In this document: positions 14,641 to 27,034 of the stretch, piece by piece
Position numbering within the stretch: the first letter of the stretch is position 1
Layout of the letters: the number at the start of each line of letters is the position of its first letter
Source of the DNA: Delphinus delphis
Taxonomy: Eukaryota; Chordata; Mammalia; Artiodactyla; Delphinidae
Length of the DNA: 64,000 nucleotides
Direction: 5' to 3'
Assembly (NCBI RefSeq): GCF_949987515.2
Contig: NC_082693.1
Location: 23,060,994-23,124,993 of the forward strand
Notes under the pieces: model-generated
What the model was told of the DNA's origin: nothing
The model's database searches: none
Seen by the model: the letters and a program-made list of their open reading frames with translations, nothing else
Program-made: the position numbers and the translations under genes

Positions 14641-15189
14641 TCCTTTTAAAATATATATAGCTTGTTTTTTCCTTTTGTCTTTTGCCTTAGACAGAGTTTC
14701 TAAAATGTTTATGTAGTCCCTTGTGCTGTTCTCTACTTTAATGGGTATGCCTCTAGTATTTAACTTCTGAGATTGGATTCCAGTTTAGAGATAATAATCC
14801 CTACTGTGTTAACGATGTATACTATTCCTAGTTTACTAGCATTTTTGAAATGATCTCCTTTGAATTTTTAAAGAAATGAATTATATTAATTAATTTTCAA
14901 TTACTGAACCATTTCTTAGCCCTGATCAGTTTATGGTACATTATTCTTTTACTTTACCACTGACTGATTTGCTGTGATAATGTTTTATTTAGGATTATTT
15001 GTCCTAATCTCATGTTGCTTTGGAGAAATATCAAATCCCTCCTCTCACTTACCAGGAACATGCCACATGCCATTACACATGTGCCCTAGTAACTAACTCC
15101 TAAGTTAGTATTGGAAACCTTTGTTAACGGAGTAGTGATGCACATCACATGTCTTTTTTCACACAGCAGTTACGTGCAGTTTTACCCGA

Positions 15190-16330
15190 TGAACCTTTTT
15201 TTAAATTAAACTTTTACTTTTAAAATAGTTTTAGATTTACAGAGAAGCTTCAAGGATAGTACAGAGTTTGCCATATTTACACCAAATTTCTCCTGTTAAC
15301 ATCTTATGGTACTGTGGTACATTTGTTATAACTAATGAATGAATCAATATTGATAAATTATTAATTAAAGTTCATACCTTATTCAGATTTCCTTAGTTTT
15401 TACCTAATGTCCTTTTTTTGTTCAGAATCCCATTCAGGGTACCGCATTACATTTAGTCATCGTGTCTCTTTAGGCTCTTCTTGGCTGTGATTGTTTCTCA
15501 GAATTTCCTTGTTTTCGATGACTTTGACAGTTTTGAGAAGTACCAGTTACATATTTTGCGGAATGTCCTTCAGTTTCGATTTGTTTGATGTTTTTCTCAT
15601 GGTTAGATTGTTACGTGTTTTGGGGAGGAAAACCTCAGAAGTTAAGTGCCGTTCTCATCACATCATAGCAAGGGTATAGGCTCCTCACATGACTTACACT
15701 GATGATGCAGCTTAGATCTGAGATAGTGTTGGCCAGTTTTCTCCACTATAAAATTACTCTCTTTTTTCTTCCTTTCCATAGTGTACTCTTCAGAAGGAAG
15801 TCACTGTACACAGCCCACACTTATGGAAGTTATGCTCCACCGCCTCGAGGGAGAAATATAGATTATTTGGAATTCTTTTATGTGCAGTATTTGTCTATTC
15901 TCCTCCATTCATTTATTTACTCAGTCACTTGTATCAGTGTGGATTCATGGATTTTTACTTTATCCTTTGGATTATGGTCCAATAATACTTTATTTTATTG
16001 CTCAGATTGTTTCATCTTTGGTAGTTGGGCACTCTTTCAGCTGGCCCCTCTGCTCCTTTGTCATGCCCCATTATTTGTTTTTTAAACACTTCCTTATTTT
16101 TTGGCACCACAGAATGCTCCTAGCTCATTTTATATATTCTTTGTACCATTCCCAGAATCAGCCATTTCTCCAGGGAGCCCTGACTAATGTACTTCTGATT
16201 CACCTATCCTGGAGGATGACTGCCTACCTTTCTGAGGGGCCTTCCAGTACAAAAAGTTCATTTTCATACTCCATTCCATGTAATCTGTATTTTAAATTGG
16301 AACATTCCAAGTGTGCTGCAAAAATATGTT
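15190..16330 (-). mobile_element. Old L1-type element, second copy
   Basis: Contains TTTAGATTTACAGAGAAGCT, TTCTCATCACATCATAGCAA, and TCAGCCATTTCTCCAGGGAG. These are typical of a common old mammalian L1M segment in reverse orientation. Two short overlapping frames here (about 15702-16085 and 15880-16332) arise by chance inside the repeat. Confidence 0.65.
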
Positions 16331-16846
16331 GAAAATCTCTGCAACCATCTTTGCATTATATGCTAACAAATAGACAGACTTTAAGCTTTAGAAATATTTT
16401 CAGTAATATAGCCATAATTGATTTGTAATTTTCCTTCTTTGGGTTTTGGTATCAGGGTTGTACCATCCTTATGAAATGAATTTATGAAGCTTTCCAGTGT
16501 TTTTTCAATTCCATAGGACAGTTTAAATATCATAGCAATATATTTATGTATTTAGAGACATTGAAAATATTTTAAAATCACAAAAGATAATACAGATTTA
16601 CTGTATACATTTCATAAAATATAGATCAACAAAAGGAAAACAGAAAAAGAACTTAAAATTCTACTTTTCTGATATCATTCCACAGGTTAATAGAGTATCC
16701 CTATTATAAAATAAAAATACCTGATACATTTTTAAGAACCTAATAAATGTTACCTCTTTTTAATAATAATGGTAGCAACAGCAAACAGTTGAGCTCTGTT
16801 TTATGACAAAAAAAAAATCTCTGAACTCAGAGTTAGAAAACCTAGA

Positions 16847-16970
16847 TTTTTTTTTTTTTTTTGACTGTGCTGCGCAGCTTGCGGGATCTTAGTTCCTGAC
16901 CAGGGATTGAACCCAGGCCCAAGGCAGTGAAAGCGCCGAGTCCTAACCACTGGACCACCAGGGAATTCCT
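16847..16970 (-). mobile_element. CHR-1-like tRNA-Glu SINE
   Basis: A poly-T lead, GACTGTGCTGCGCAGCTTGC, CAGGGATTGAACCCAGGCCC and CTAACCACTGGACCACCAGG, ending GGAATTCC. CTAGATT at 16842-16848 and 16978-16984 may be the target-site duplication. Confidence 0.87.
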
Positions 16971-17459
16971 AGGAATTCTAGATTCTAATTCATGTTTCTG
17001 GTCTTAATTTTTGTGGGCCTTTGTCTTCAGTACTATAATCTCACACTTTATTTAAAGTATGCCACCAGTTACCACTTATTATATCATGCTGCCATCCCTG
17101 CTTGTCTCCTTTTGTCTCATGCCACCATGCCATACCTTCCTCGACCCCTTGTATCCCTTCTGCCTGACTCTTTTCGGCCCTTCTGGACTCTTCACTCTAC
17201 CTGCTGACGGTTGAGGCTCAGGGGTGGTGTCCAGACTGGTGTCATGTGGTTCAAGGGTAAAAGTAGGTAAAACAGTAAGACTAAACCATGTGTAGTCCAG
17301 CATGAGTTAGTGCAGTACTGTGAAGGTAATCAAATATTATAAAATAATATTCAGAGCTGCTCAGAATTTTAAATTCAGAGAAGGAAAGTTGGTATCATAT
17401 TTTTTTGATAGTCATAAAAGTAGTTCAGAATTAAAAATAACATATTTGTATAGGATTTT

Positions 17460-17630
17460 AAGAGGGGTGGAATAGGGAGCGTGGGAGGGAGATGCAAGAG
17501 GGAGAGGATATGGGGATATATGTATATATATAGCTGATTCACTTCATTATAAAGCAGAAACTAACACGCCATTGTAAAGCAGTTATACTCCAATGAAGAT
17601 GTTAAAAATAAAATAAAATAAAAAAAAAGA
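17460..17630 (+). mobile_element. Cetartiodactyl L1 3' end, 5'-truncated
   Basis: Purine-rich GGGAGGGAGATGCAAGAGGG, then GCTGATTCACTTCATTATAA, AGCAGAAACTAACACGCCAT, and TTATACTCCAATGAAGATG before an A-rich tail. This is the 3' end of the L1 lineage active in cetartiodactyls. Confidence 0.85.
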
Positions 17631-17639
17631 TGAGAAAAT

Positions 17640-17830
17640 ACAAAAAGAAAAAGTGCTTTCTTCTATGTAATCTCATTTATTCCTGACAAAATTCTGTGAA
17701 TCCTTTCTATTTTATAAATGAGGAAACAGACAGGAAGATCACATGATTTGTTTAAGGTCACTTATCTGATAGGTAGCAAACCTAGACATCAAACCCAATT
17801 CTTGTCTTATGTGTAATACCATAGTTCTTT
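17640..17830 (-). mobile_element. MIR SINE fragment
   Basis: The reverse-MIR signature ATTTTATAAATGAGGAAACA, GGTCACTTATCTGATAGGTA and ATCAAACCCAATTCTTGTCT. Diverged, as expected for this ancient mammal-wide family. Confidence 0.65.
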
Positions 17831-18037
17831 AATTAACTGCATATTCTTGTAAATGAAGAAAATATTTTACACATTTAGACATTTTTCAATTTATGTAGTT
17901 CTTTTAAATGAGACATTTGAAGATACACCTATAACTGATTTGAAATGTGAACGTTGTTTTGGGGATAATGTTAATAGTACAGTGTTGACTCTTTAAAATA
18001 CAGTAACTTGAAAAAAGTAAAGTCTAAGGATTCTTTT

Positions 18038-18246
18038 TTTTTTTTTTTTTTTTTTGTGGTACGCTGGCCTCTCACTGTTGTGGCCTCTCCTGTTGCGGAG
18101 CACAGGCTCCGGACGCGCAGGCTCAGTGGCCATGGCTCACGGGCTTAGCCGCTCCGCGGCATGTGGGATCTTCCCGGCCTGGGGCACAAACCCGTGTCCC
18201 CTGCATCGGCAGGCAGACTCTCAACCACTGCGCCACCAGGGAAGCC
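18038..18246 (-). mobile_element. CHR-2 SINE, short cetacean form
   Basis: Poly-T, then GGCCTCTCACTGTTGTGGCC, CCGGACGCGCAGGCTCAG and ACTGCGCCACCAGGGAAGCC. Perfect 14-bp duplications CTAAGGATTCTTTT lie at 18024-18037 and 18247-18260. Confidence 0.92.
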
Positions 18247-19781
18247 CTAAGGATTCTTTTGAATTTTGGAAAAAGAATGACAAATAAATGTCACTCAACT
18301 TAAGTGTAAGAATACTAGTCCAGGTTAAAGACTACAATTTTGCAGTGCCTTCGAGTGCTAGCAGGTGGCGTGAGTGCACTGCACAGCTGTTTCTGCAATA
18401 TTTATGAGCTTCTGGCATAAAACTATATAATTTTTGACCATTAAAATATTAATGTGAACAATGAGTTTTAAAACAGTTGCCACAGTAATGATCAGCATTG
18501 CTGCCACATGTTTTTGACTGCTTCTTACATAAAAAACTAGAACACAAATTTTTTAAATGGTAAATTTTTAAATGTATTGTTAAACATCATGATTTTATTG
18601 AAAGAGTTTTAAAAGGGAAAATCACTACCTGTTCAGTATCTGAATGTAAAATCTATTTCTTTCTCTGTACTGTATCTGTATGCATGCAGATATACATACA
18701 TTTTCATAATTATAATCATAACGTAGGTACGTTTTATGATTTTCTTATAGGTAATTCTCCATATTGCTAACAATCAGAGTCATCATAAAACTGCTTATTT
18801 TATCCATCAAGCTAATAACCTGGTTGTTGACATAAATTCTTTTCAGGGAACTGTGGTAATTTCACATGCCTACCTGTGGGATTGCTATTTAATATCAGTG
18901 TTCTTACTAATGTTCTTTGAGTGCATTTATATTTATTTTTTTATTTCCTATTTTTTTCTATCCAAATAAAAAAATTCACTGTGCTTAAAAAAGAAACAAC
19001 ATATCCTCCCTTTTTTAAATTTATGTATTCATTCAGCCAATATGTTGCATGCTTTTTAGGTGCTAGGTCATTGCCAGGAACAAGACAGTTATTGTTCTTA
19101 CTCTCAAGGGTTTGCAGTCTAGTGGGAAAATAAATAAGCTCTTATGCTATGGTTGTCTTGAGTGAAATGCAGAGTTATTGAAGCTAGAGGGCAGAAATAG
19201 GTGGGATTTCAAAATCTTATTTAACCTTTTCATACAGTTCTGATTTTGCTTATTCTTAATGCTCTCCATGGAAAACTAGTCTGTTGTTTACCTTATTTAC
19301 CTGTATTGTAGTCTCTAACCTGTTTTCCTGGATCAGTCCTATTCATCTCTAGATAATACTTTTCAGCCCAAGCCATAATTCTCTGCAAATTAAAAAGTAT
19401 GTTCATTTATTCCAGCATTTTCCAAAATATGTTTTAAGGAAGACTAATTTCATGAATTGTTCCTTGAAAAGTAGAATCTGAGGTTAAATAAATTTTGGAA
19501 TTATTACATAACAATGCTGCATCTTGAAATTCAGCATGCTCTTTAACATGTTGCCTCCTCTAAGAAATCCTGCTGTGAAGAACCCAGTTTAACTCAACAT
19601 TTCCTAAATGGACTCAATAGAAACAGCCTTTTTAAAGAAATCATTCTTTTTAGCAGCCTGTGGGACTAGTATTAACATTTTGAGAAATGTTGAGCTGAAT
19701 TATTTCAAATGTTTTGACCCTTCATGGATGTTGTATTCTAGCTTCCACGAGACATCTGTAGCTTTTAAAATAATTGCCCCT

Positions 19782-20131
19782 GGGACTTTCCTGGTGGCAC
19801 AGTGGTTAAGAATCTGCCTGCCAATGCAGGGGACATGGGTTTGATCCCTGGACAGGGAAGATCCCATATGCGCGGAGCAGCTAAGCCCATGCGCCACAAC
19901 TACTAAGCCTGTGCTCTATAGCCCGTGAGCCACAACTATTGAGCCCGCATGCCACAACTTCTGAAGCGCGCGCACCGAGAGCCTGTGCTCCACAACAAGA
20001 GAAGCCACCACAATGCGAAGCCTGCGCACTGCAACGAAGAGTAGCTCCCGCTCGCTGCCACTAGATAAAGCCCGCACGCAGCAACGAAGACCCAGTGCAG
20101 CCAAGAATAAGAATAAATAAATAAAATAAAA
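19782..20131 (+). mobile_element. CHR-2 SINE, long form
   Basis: Starts GGGACTTTCCTGGTGGCACA and runs through repeated CCACAACTACT-type units to CGAAGACCCAGTGCAGCC and an ATAA-rich tail. It is about 350 bp, the long CHR-2 form. A possible short duplication GCCCCT flanks it. It faces the minus-strand copy at 20214. Confidence 0.88.
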
Positions 20132-20213
20132 GCCCCTAAACTGTTGCAGTGATATGGGTCTCATAATTGCATGGTAGAAATTCTTAAAGCCCCTATGTTT
20201 CATCCATTTATTT

Positions 20214-20419
20214 AATTTATTTTTTTTGCAGTACGCGGGCCTCTCACTGTTGTGGCCTCTCTCGTTACGGAGCACAGGCTCCGGATGCGCAGGCTCAGCG
20301 GCCATGGCTCACGGGCCCAGCCGCTCTGCGGCATGTGGGATCTTCCTGGACCAGGGCACAAACCTGTGTCCCCTGCATCAGCAGGCGGACTCTCAACCAC
20401 TGTGCCACCAGGGAAGCCC
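20214..20419 (-). mobile_element. CHR-2 SINE, short cetacean form
   Basis: TTTTTTTTGCAGTACGCGGG, ACAGGCTCCGGATGCGCAGG and GTGCCACCAGGGAAGCCC. The duplication CATCCATTTATTT occurs at 20201-20213 and 20420-20432. It ends about 360 bp before the MRPS35 exon at 20782. Confidence 0.92.
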
Positions 20420-20781
20420 CATCCATTTATTTTTATAAACAGCTTTACTGACACTAATTGAGTTGAATTCTACTAGTTGGTAATACTCATAAGCACTGTC
20501 ATTTCATTTATTTAAGAGACATGTCATTGATTCTTTTAGGAAAGGTACTAATGCCCAGAACTTTCAAAGAACTCCAAACACTTTGCTCCCGCTTCTTTTT
20601 TTCCATGAGTAAGATCAGGCTTCATGATACTTGTGAATTACTAATTCTGTAAAGGAAGGAGTTTGATAAAGTTTCTTTTGGTTTCTTTTTTAATGTTAGT
20701 ATAAGTAATTTTCCCACTGTTTTCTCATTATACAAAGTTTATAAAGTAATTAAAAAAATTTTTTTTCCTTGTATTTTTAAG

Positions 20782-20891
20782 GTTAAACTTTCCAGTTTGA
20801 ATTTAGACGATCACGCAAAGAAGAAACTTATTAAACTTGTAGGAGATCGATACTGCAAGAGCACAGATGTGCTCACCATCAAGACAGATAG
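20782..20891 (+). CDS. MRPS35: MRPS35 coding exon (fourth in window)
   Basis: A 110-nt exon encoding [20 protein letters not shown] onward to ...DVLTIKTD plus AG of a split Arg codon. The acceptor is TTTTTAAG at 20780-20781 after a T-rich tract, and the donor is GATAG|GTAAAG at 20892. It ends in phase 2, completed by the G that opens the exon at 22524. The basic, helix-like [12 protein letters not shown] segment is conserved in the family. Confidence 0.95.
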
Positions 20892-21804
20892 GTAAAGGAA
20901 GAAAAGTTCAGCAGATCTGTCGCATGTGTTGCTTTATTGTCCTCCAGTCCCCTGGCAGTCCTTGTATTAACCTGTTAGGTCAGAGAAGTTGTCTCATTCA
21001 TATTTTTAATATCCTCACACTAGCCTCCTGTTGCTGTGATCTTTATGTGCATGGAGAGGCTTGCCTAGCTGAGTTAAATTGTTATTTTTAATATATTTGT
21101 GTATGTAAAACTCAGGGAAGATGTTAGACGGAAACGAAAGAATGACTTGCCAGTGAGTAATACTTAAACAGGTTTCTGCAAAGTCAAAGTATAGAAATCT
21201 TATATTTCAAAATCAAAATTATTAAATATGGAAATTAATTTATCAAGGCATTTTTGTAAATAAGCAGAATTTCAGTGCTAGCATAGAAGTTTGTAAAAGC
21301 AGTATTAAATTTATTGTATATGAATTTATAAATTACGTCATTTGAGGTAAAGAAAGGCTATTGGTATGTTTTTGCTAAATGGTTATTTTATTTCTAGAAT
21401 TATTCTTTGGTTGTTTCAAAATTATGTCAAAACATAAAGAAAAATAAGTGGGCAGATACCCTCTCTCCCTCCTTATCTTAATGTCAAAGCATTTGGAGGT
21501 GTCAATATCAATTAGGTTTTATGTTTTGCTTCTTAGTGGTATAAAGAAGTAGCATGACATACATACAGAGATGGCAACAGTGTGGAGGTGGGAAAAGCTT
21601 GGGAACTGTGATTTTAGATTATTACCATATAGGAGAAATAAATTTGAAATTTATGAATAATATCTTTTTGCTAGCTTTAGCTTTAGAGAATGTAAAATAA
21701 TGCTGTGTTTTTAGTTTGTGCAATTTTTAAAAATACTTTTAAAATGTTATTGTTAGAAATTCTGTAAGTTTCTGATAATTTTTTTTTGCTAAGTTTATAA
21801 GTGT

Positions 21805-21840
<36 letters not shown>

Positions 21841-22523
21841 TTTATGGTAACAACTTAATAGAATAGAGGACTGTTAAACCTAAGTACAGAATAAACAGTC
21901 CAGTTAAAGTCAATTTTCATATGATAATTTTATATTTAAAGAAATTAGAAGTAATTATTTCCTTTTCTATATTATTTTATTAGCCTAAAAGTTAATGCCA
22001 GCTCTTATTTATGTAGAAATTTTATTTAATATTAGGTCATTAGTTTCATTTTAAATATGATAGCAAAAAATTACAGCATTGTGTAGTGTAGCTCATTTTT
22101 AAAAGAATCAGCTCTGGGGAAATCAGGGTGAACATTTAGATTAGCATCAGTCTCTCTGTATTCTTTAAATGAACTCAGCAGGTATGTTTACACCATCGCA
22201 GACACTTAGCCCTGAGATCGTGAAGGACACTTGGATTGGACACATTCATATTAAAAATAGTGTAAAGCTATTATCAGATATAAATAACTTTGTTAGTGAT
22301 GAAAGCAAAGATATCCTCTAAATAAAAGTAAAAATAACATCAGTGTTCAATATCCTCAAGTCATAAACTACATAGATCGTTTTTATTCCAATAACGGAAT
22401 TTTCCTAAGTCAGATAGGGAATTCCTGAATATGAGTTATCCTTTGTATTTGTATACTTTGCAAATTTTTCCATGTACTGAATTTTTAGAATTTTGACTTC
22501 CTCCCTCTCTCTGTCTTTTAAAG
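20892..22523 (+). other. MRPS35 intron (1.6 kb)
   Basis: AT-rich intron with a GT microsatellite (21809-21836). I recognise no transposon and no coding sequence, and it is the least repeat-laden intron of the gene. Confidence 0.7.
21809..21836. repeat. GT dinucleotide microsatellite
   Basis: An uninterrupted run of about 14 GT units in an MRPS35 intron. Likely polymorphic in length. Confidence 0.9.
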
Positions 22524-22593
22524 GTGCCCCTTAAAGAGACAGAATTATGATTATGCAATGTATCTACTAACAGTTTTATACCATGAGTCTTGG
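22524..22593 (+). CDS. MRPS35: MRPS35 coding exon (fifth in window)
   Basis: A 70-nt exon. Its first G completes the split Arg, and it then encodes CPLKRQNYDYAMYLLTVLYH ESW. The acceptor is TTTTAAAG at 22522-22523 and the donor is TGG|GTAAGT at 22594. It ends in phase 0. The NYDYA-YLLTVLYHESW peptide is a hallmark of mS35 and makes the identification secure. Confidence 0.96.
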
Positions 22594-24744
22594 GTAAGTG
22601 ATTGTGTATGAATGTTTAATAACTTTGTCATTGTAATTTGGATATGTTAACCTTTCAAAACAGTCTGTGTAGCCAGCACTCAGATGAGTGTTTAATGAAC
22701 CACTATTTAAGCTAAGGACATGTGAAATGTTATAGATAACTCCTACTGACATTGAAAGTGAGGATCTTGAAATAGATTTCAGTCCATCTGAGGACCTTCA
22801 GAAATCAGATGACTAAAATGCCTTTAAAGTTCAGAGTTTCTGACTTAGGCTAAAAAATTCAGAATTTTTTACTTTTTGTTTGTTTGTTTGTATGACTTTA
22901 GGTGAAAGTTGTCAATGTTATGGAAGGGAGATCATCACCTATATTACTTGAACTATATAATTCATCCTGTTATTCAAATAAACTATAGAACAAAGCTCCC
23001 AAACTTTGTAGAAAGTTACTTTAAATGTTTATTAAAATCTTAGTTATCAAATAGCCTTTCATGTGAACATTTCACTGGTATACATTAGAGACAATTAAGG
23101 GCAATTAATTATTTAAATAGTATAAAAACAGTCTTGTGTCTGACTAAATTTATTGAGTTTTAGTATAAATATACACATTTATGAGGAAGATTTTGCTGTG
23201 AATGAGCATCAACTCATTTAAAGTTGATAACTAATATGTTTTGGTAACTCACAGTTCTATATAATATTTAAAAAAATTAAAATAATTTTAGATATGCACA
23301 CATATTAAAATTTTTGAAGCTTGCCCAGCATAGACATGGAACTTAATAGCATTTCATGTTGGGAACATTTGAAGGAATGGGGGTAGCTGGAGAAAAGAGT
23401 CACTCTGTTTAGATGCTCCAAGGACTTCATATGAAAGAAGAGTTAGATTTGTTTTTCATGACTTTTAAGGGTACAACAAAGTAGAAGCAATAGTGAGACA
23501 GATTTATTTACTGAATAAAATCTCTCTACAAGATTCATCTAAAGATGGAGTGGGCTGCTTTAATAGGTAGAAGATGTTCCATCCATTGGCTACTTAGTGG
23601 GGATATGACAAAAGGAACGTACCTTTGGATGTTAGTTGCATTAGATGATCTTTGGAATCTCCTTTCATCCCTAAGAAATTCTGTGAACACGTACAGCTGT
23701 TCTTACAGATTTCATTGATGTTAATAATAAAACAGTTGTAGCACAAGGGGATGAGTGGAAAATTTTAAAAAAAAAATAAAACTTTGTTGCGAGGTAGTAA
23801 AGAACAGAAAGTAGCTGGTAGCTCTTCTCTGCTTTTGAGGTATTCTAATTATCATAATTCATCGCGGTTTTCTAGTTCCTAGCTTCAGGAGTGACATCAT
23901 AATAGCAGTTAATCTCTTTCCTGTCAACTGATTTTATAAATGCCTTTGGCTTGAGGTCATTAAGTTCCCTTTTGAACCAGCAACATGGCTGAATTAGCTT
24001 CAGCTCTATGGCTGCTGCTTAAAGAGTTAATACCAAACAATAAAAGCCAACCAGTTTTGAGTCTCTTATTTTGTCAGCAGCCTGTAAAATGAATTTGCCC
24101 CAAAGGAAATGACAGGCATAAATAAATTCAGTGGAAGTTGACCTACTGGATTCTTTCTATGGTTCCATGACATAAAATCCAAACAAGTTTGTATTCTGGA
24201 TTCATGCAAGAAGCCTTTGATCTTAATGCTAATTACTTAGATGCCAGAGTAAGTAGCCACATACAACTGTCTTAAACATAATTAAATAATTCCTATATTA
24301 AACTTGGCTCTTGATCCTTTCTAAACAAGTACCATCAGTGAAGAAGCTTTAAGAGAATGCAGATGAGCCATGAAATTTTGCAGAGCTGGTGGAACAGAAT
24401 TTTTATTGAATTGAAACTCTTTTTTCTTCACCAGCATGGAATTCATACTTGAAATTGATGTTACCACCTGGTATTTAATCAAATATTTAAAGAGCCCCTT
24501 TTAATTCATTCCTTTATTTTTAAGGCTAGTTTCAGAGCATTTAATACCTAAAACCTAAGCTCTGTGGAGGTTACCTCTAAGTAGCATTGAGAGAAAGTAG
24601 TTGGAAGTTTTATGTAACATAATGCTGAAACTTCTCTGAAAAGGTATGCATTTAGACCAGTATAAGAAAGTTACTGTAGTGTGCTATTCAAAACAGTTTA
24701 ACTATATAGAATTATTAAAGTAGAAGTTGTTGACTTCTAAAACA

Positions 24745-25140
24745 ATAAAATGGGTTTATTCGGGAACAGCAAAGAATTGCTATTTGGGACATGCAATTTA
24801 TGGTGAACTGTAGGTAAGTCCAGAGAACAAAGAAAAGGGAGCTTGTTTTTATAGGGAAAAGGAGGGAGTTGGGAGGGGCTGTTCTAAATGAAAGTTCAAG
24901 GGAGGAAAGTAGGAGTTTAGGGTGGTGATGTCTTCATTTGCGGAGCTGAGATGTTTCTCATTGCCTGGGCTGTTGCTGAGCAAGGAGAAATTCTTCCTTT
25001 GGGATTGTGAGTAGTTGCACTATCTGTTTGAGAGTGCAGGGTGTGCTTCTTCCAGTGGGGCATGAAAGTGAAGGTCAGTGCATGCAAATAATGGAGTGAG
25101 AATGCATGAGACCTCCCTCTACAGGCCATTGCCAACTCTA
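24745..25140 (-). mobile_element. Probable LTR-element fragment
   Basis: A G-rich, moderately diverged block with GGGTTTATTC (an AATAAA-type signal on the minus strand), GGTAAGTCCAGAGAACAAAG, TTGCACTATCTGTTTGAGAG and AGACCTCCCTCTACAGGCCA. These resemble a mammalian solo LTR in reverse orientation. I cannot name the family. No internal retroviral genes are present. Confidence 0.45.
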
Positions 25141-25392
25141 ACTTTAACTGAGGTTTTCTTTATTGATTTACATATTCAAAAGGCTTAGACTTCACAAAGC
25201 ATAGACTTCAGGCATAGAGTCTTAGTAATGCTTCACAGAATGATTATTGCAGTGCTAAGAAGGTACTGAGAAACAGATATACATTAAACCATTTATTCTT
25301 CAGCTGTTCAAAGAAGCAAAAAGACGTGTAGAAATTTGGTTTAATATTTCAGTATTACACAATGTTGGCATAGAAGTGAATTAGATTTTAAT

Positions 25393-25570
25393 CTTTGGAA
25401 CCATTCAGATTTGGATTTGAATCCCACTACTTGTTACCTGTGTAACCTTGGCCATCCTTTTAACGTCAGGCTCAGATTTCTTCTAAGGGCTTTTGGATAG
25501 ATCAGGGAGAATTTATGTGAAATGTCTGGTGAATAGTGGGTGCTCATTAAATGGTGGCTATTAACATTGT
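25393..25570 (+). mobile_element. MIR SINE
   Basis: TTTGGATTTGAATCCCACTA (B-box region), ACCTGTGTAACCTTGGCC, and the 3' GGTGAATAGTGGGTGCTCAT pattern of a forward MIR. Confidence 0.7.
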
Positions 25571-27034
25571 TAACTACTAAAATGAAGAAAGATTTATCTT
25601 AGAATTTCAAATTCATTTATTTCCAATTTCTGTGTATAGCTCACAGTTAACTTGACAAAGACTTTATGCAGATCAAGTCAGCTCTGTGCCCTGTTGTATT
25701 TGAATTTTTACAACATGTATCTGACTCACATTCTGACACAACTGATAATAAGTGTTAACTTTGTTGCATGTTGTTCTTTAAACCTTCCACAAGTGATTTG
25801 GTTAAGAGATGATTGAATGAAGCATTTTACAAAGTGACTTGCACAAAAGATAGACTAAAACACAGACAGTGGTGGAGGAAAGAAAATAAACACTTGCTTT
25901 AGAAAATGTAGAGATCTGAAATCAGATTCAAAGGGTTCTTGGGTGATTGTGATATTTAATTACTAATGGTTGCTTTTTAAAATTTGAATTTTTGGCTGTC
26001 TAATTTGGACTTCATGATAGTCTTGTTGCCAGTCAGAAATATATCTAGGTTTGTATTAAAGTGGTTCTGAAAAGTCATGTAACAAAATGGATAATTTTAT
26101 ACTCAGTTTATTTTTACAGGGGACCTTATTGCAAGTATTTCTGATAAAAATGATGAATCCTTTTGCAGAGCCATAATTGCCATTTAGTCCAGTGGTTTAT
26201 GAGTTCATAGTGATCTTTTGTGTGTGCTCACATACACATAGATTTCCAGGTTATCAGAGAATGCTTGAATGACATTTATTGTTTTCTCTTCTTAGCATTC
26301 ATCAATGATTTTGTTCTCGTTTACAAGGTACAGTGATAGGTATCGTTCGGATTATCAAAATGAATGAGCCTCTGTTTTAGGTACCTTTATTCCTAGAGGG
26401 ATTTGGTGGTTATAATATAGTCTGTTTCACTAGGTAAGGGAGGTTGGAACATAGTGCTGTGAGAGGCGCATACAAGGATTAATTCTCCCTTGAAGCATCA
26501 TGGAAGTGGTGACTGGTTTTGGAAGATGAGTAGGAGTGTGCAGTAGGTGAAGGACTCTAGGCCTGGTGGGTTTAGAGAGCAGGCAGAAGTTGGTGTGGCC
26601 AGGGTACACGACCAACAGGGCAGAGGTAGGAGATGAGACTGAAAAATAATTCAGAGCCAGGCTGTGAACATATTGAACTGATGTAGCAGCATTTTACTAG
26701 GTGTGTGAAAAGGCACCTCTTTCAGTGTTTTAGTGTTTATGAAAGAGTAAACCATCCTCATGGCAAATATTAAGTGTGCTTTCATTAAAATGAACTGTTT
26801 ATTGATTGATGAGCAAATGTTTACTGGTTGCCTCTTATTTGTTTGGTGTTGTTGGATATGAAGATTAATACCTAAGGAGAAAACACTGTCTCTTCTGTTG
26901 AGGAACACTAGTAGAAGCAAGTTGGTTTAGTAATAAATATTATAAAAAACGTTATAAAGGTTATATAATTGACTATTTAATTTTTTATTTTTCTCTACTG
27001 ATTTATTTCTCGTATATCCTTCAAGGCTTTGATA

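Larger units (their letters stand above)
10824..20781 (+). other. MRPS35 intron (10 kb)
   Basis: Filled largely by repeats: CHR-2 with an ATAA tail (10965-11304), minus-strand old L1 blocks (12110-13385, 13420-14640, 15190-16330), a tRNA SINE (16847-16970), an L1 3' end (17460-17630), a MIR (17640-17830), and CHR-2 copies at 18038, 19782 and 20214. The stretches 11310-12100 and 18260-19780 look unique and non-coding. Confidence 0.7.

Noticed and set aside
15702..16332. Two overlapping plus-strand frames of 127 and 150 codons
   Set aside because: Both are inside a reverse old L1 and show no family or codon signal.
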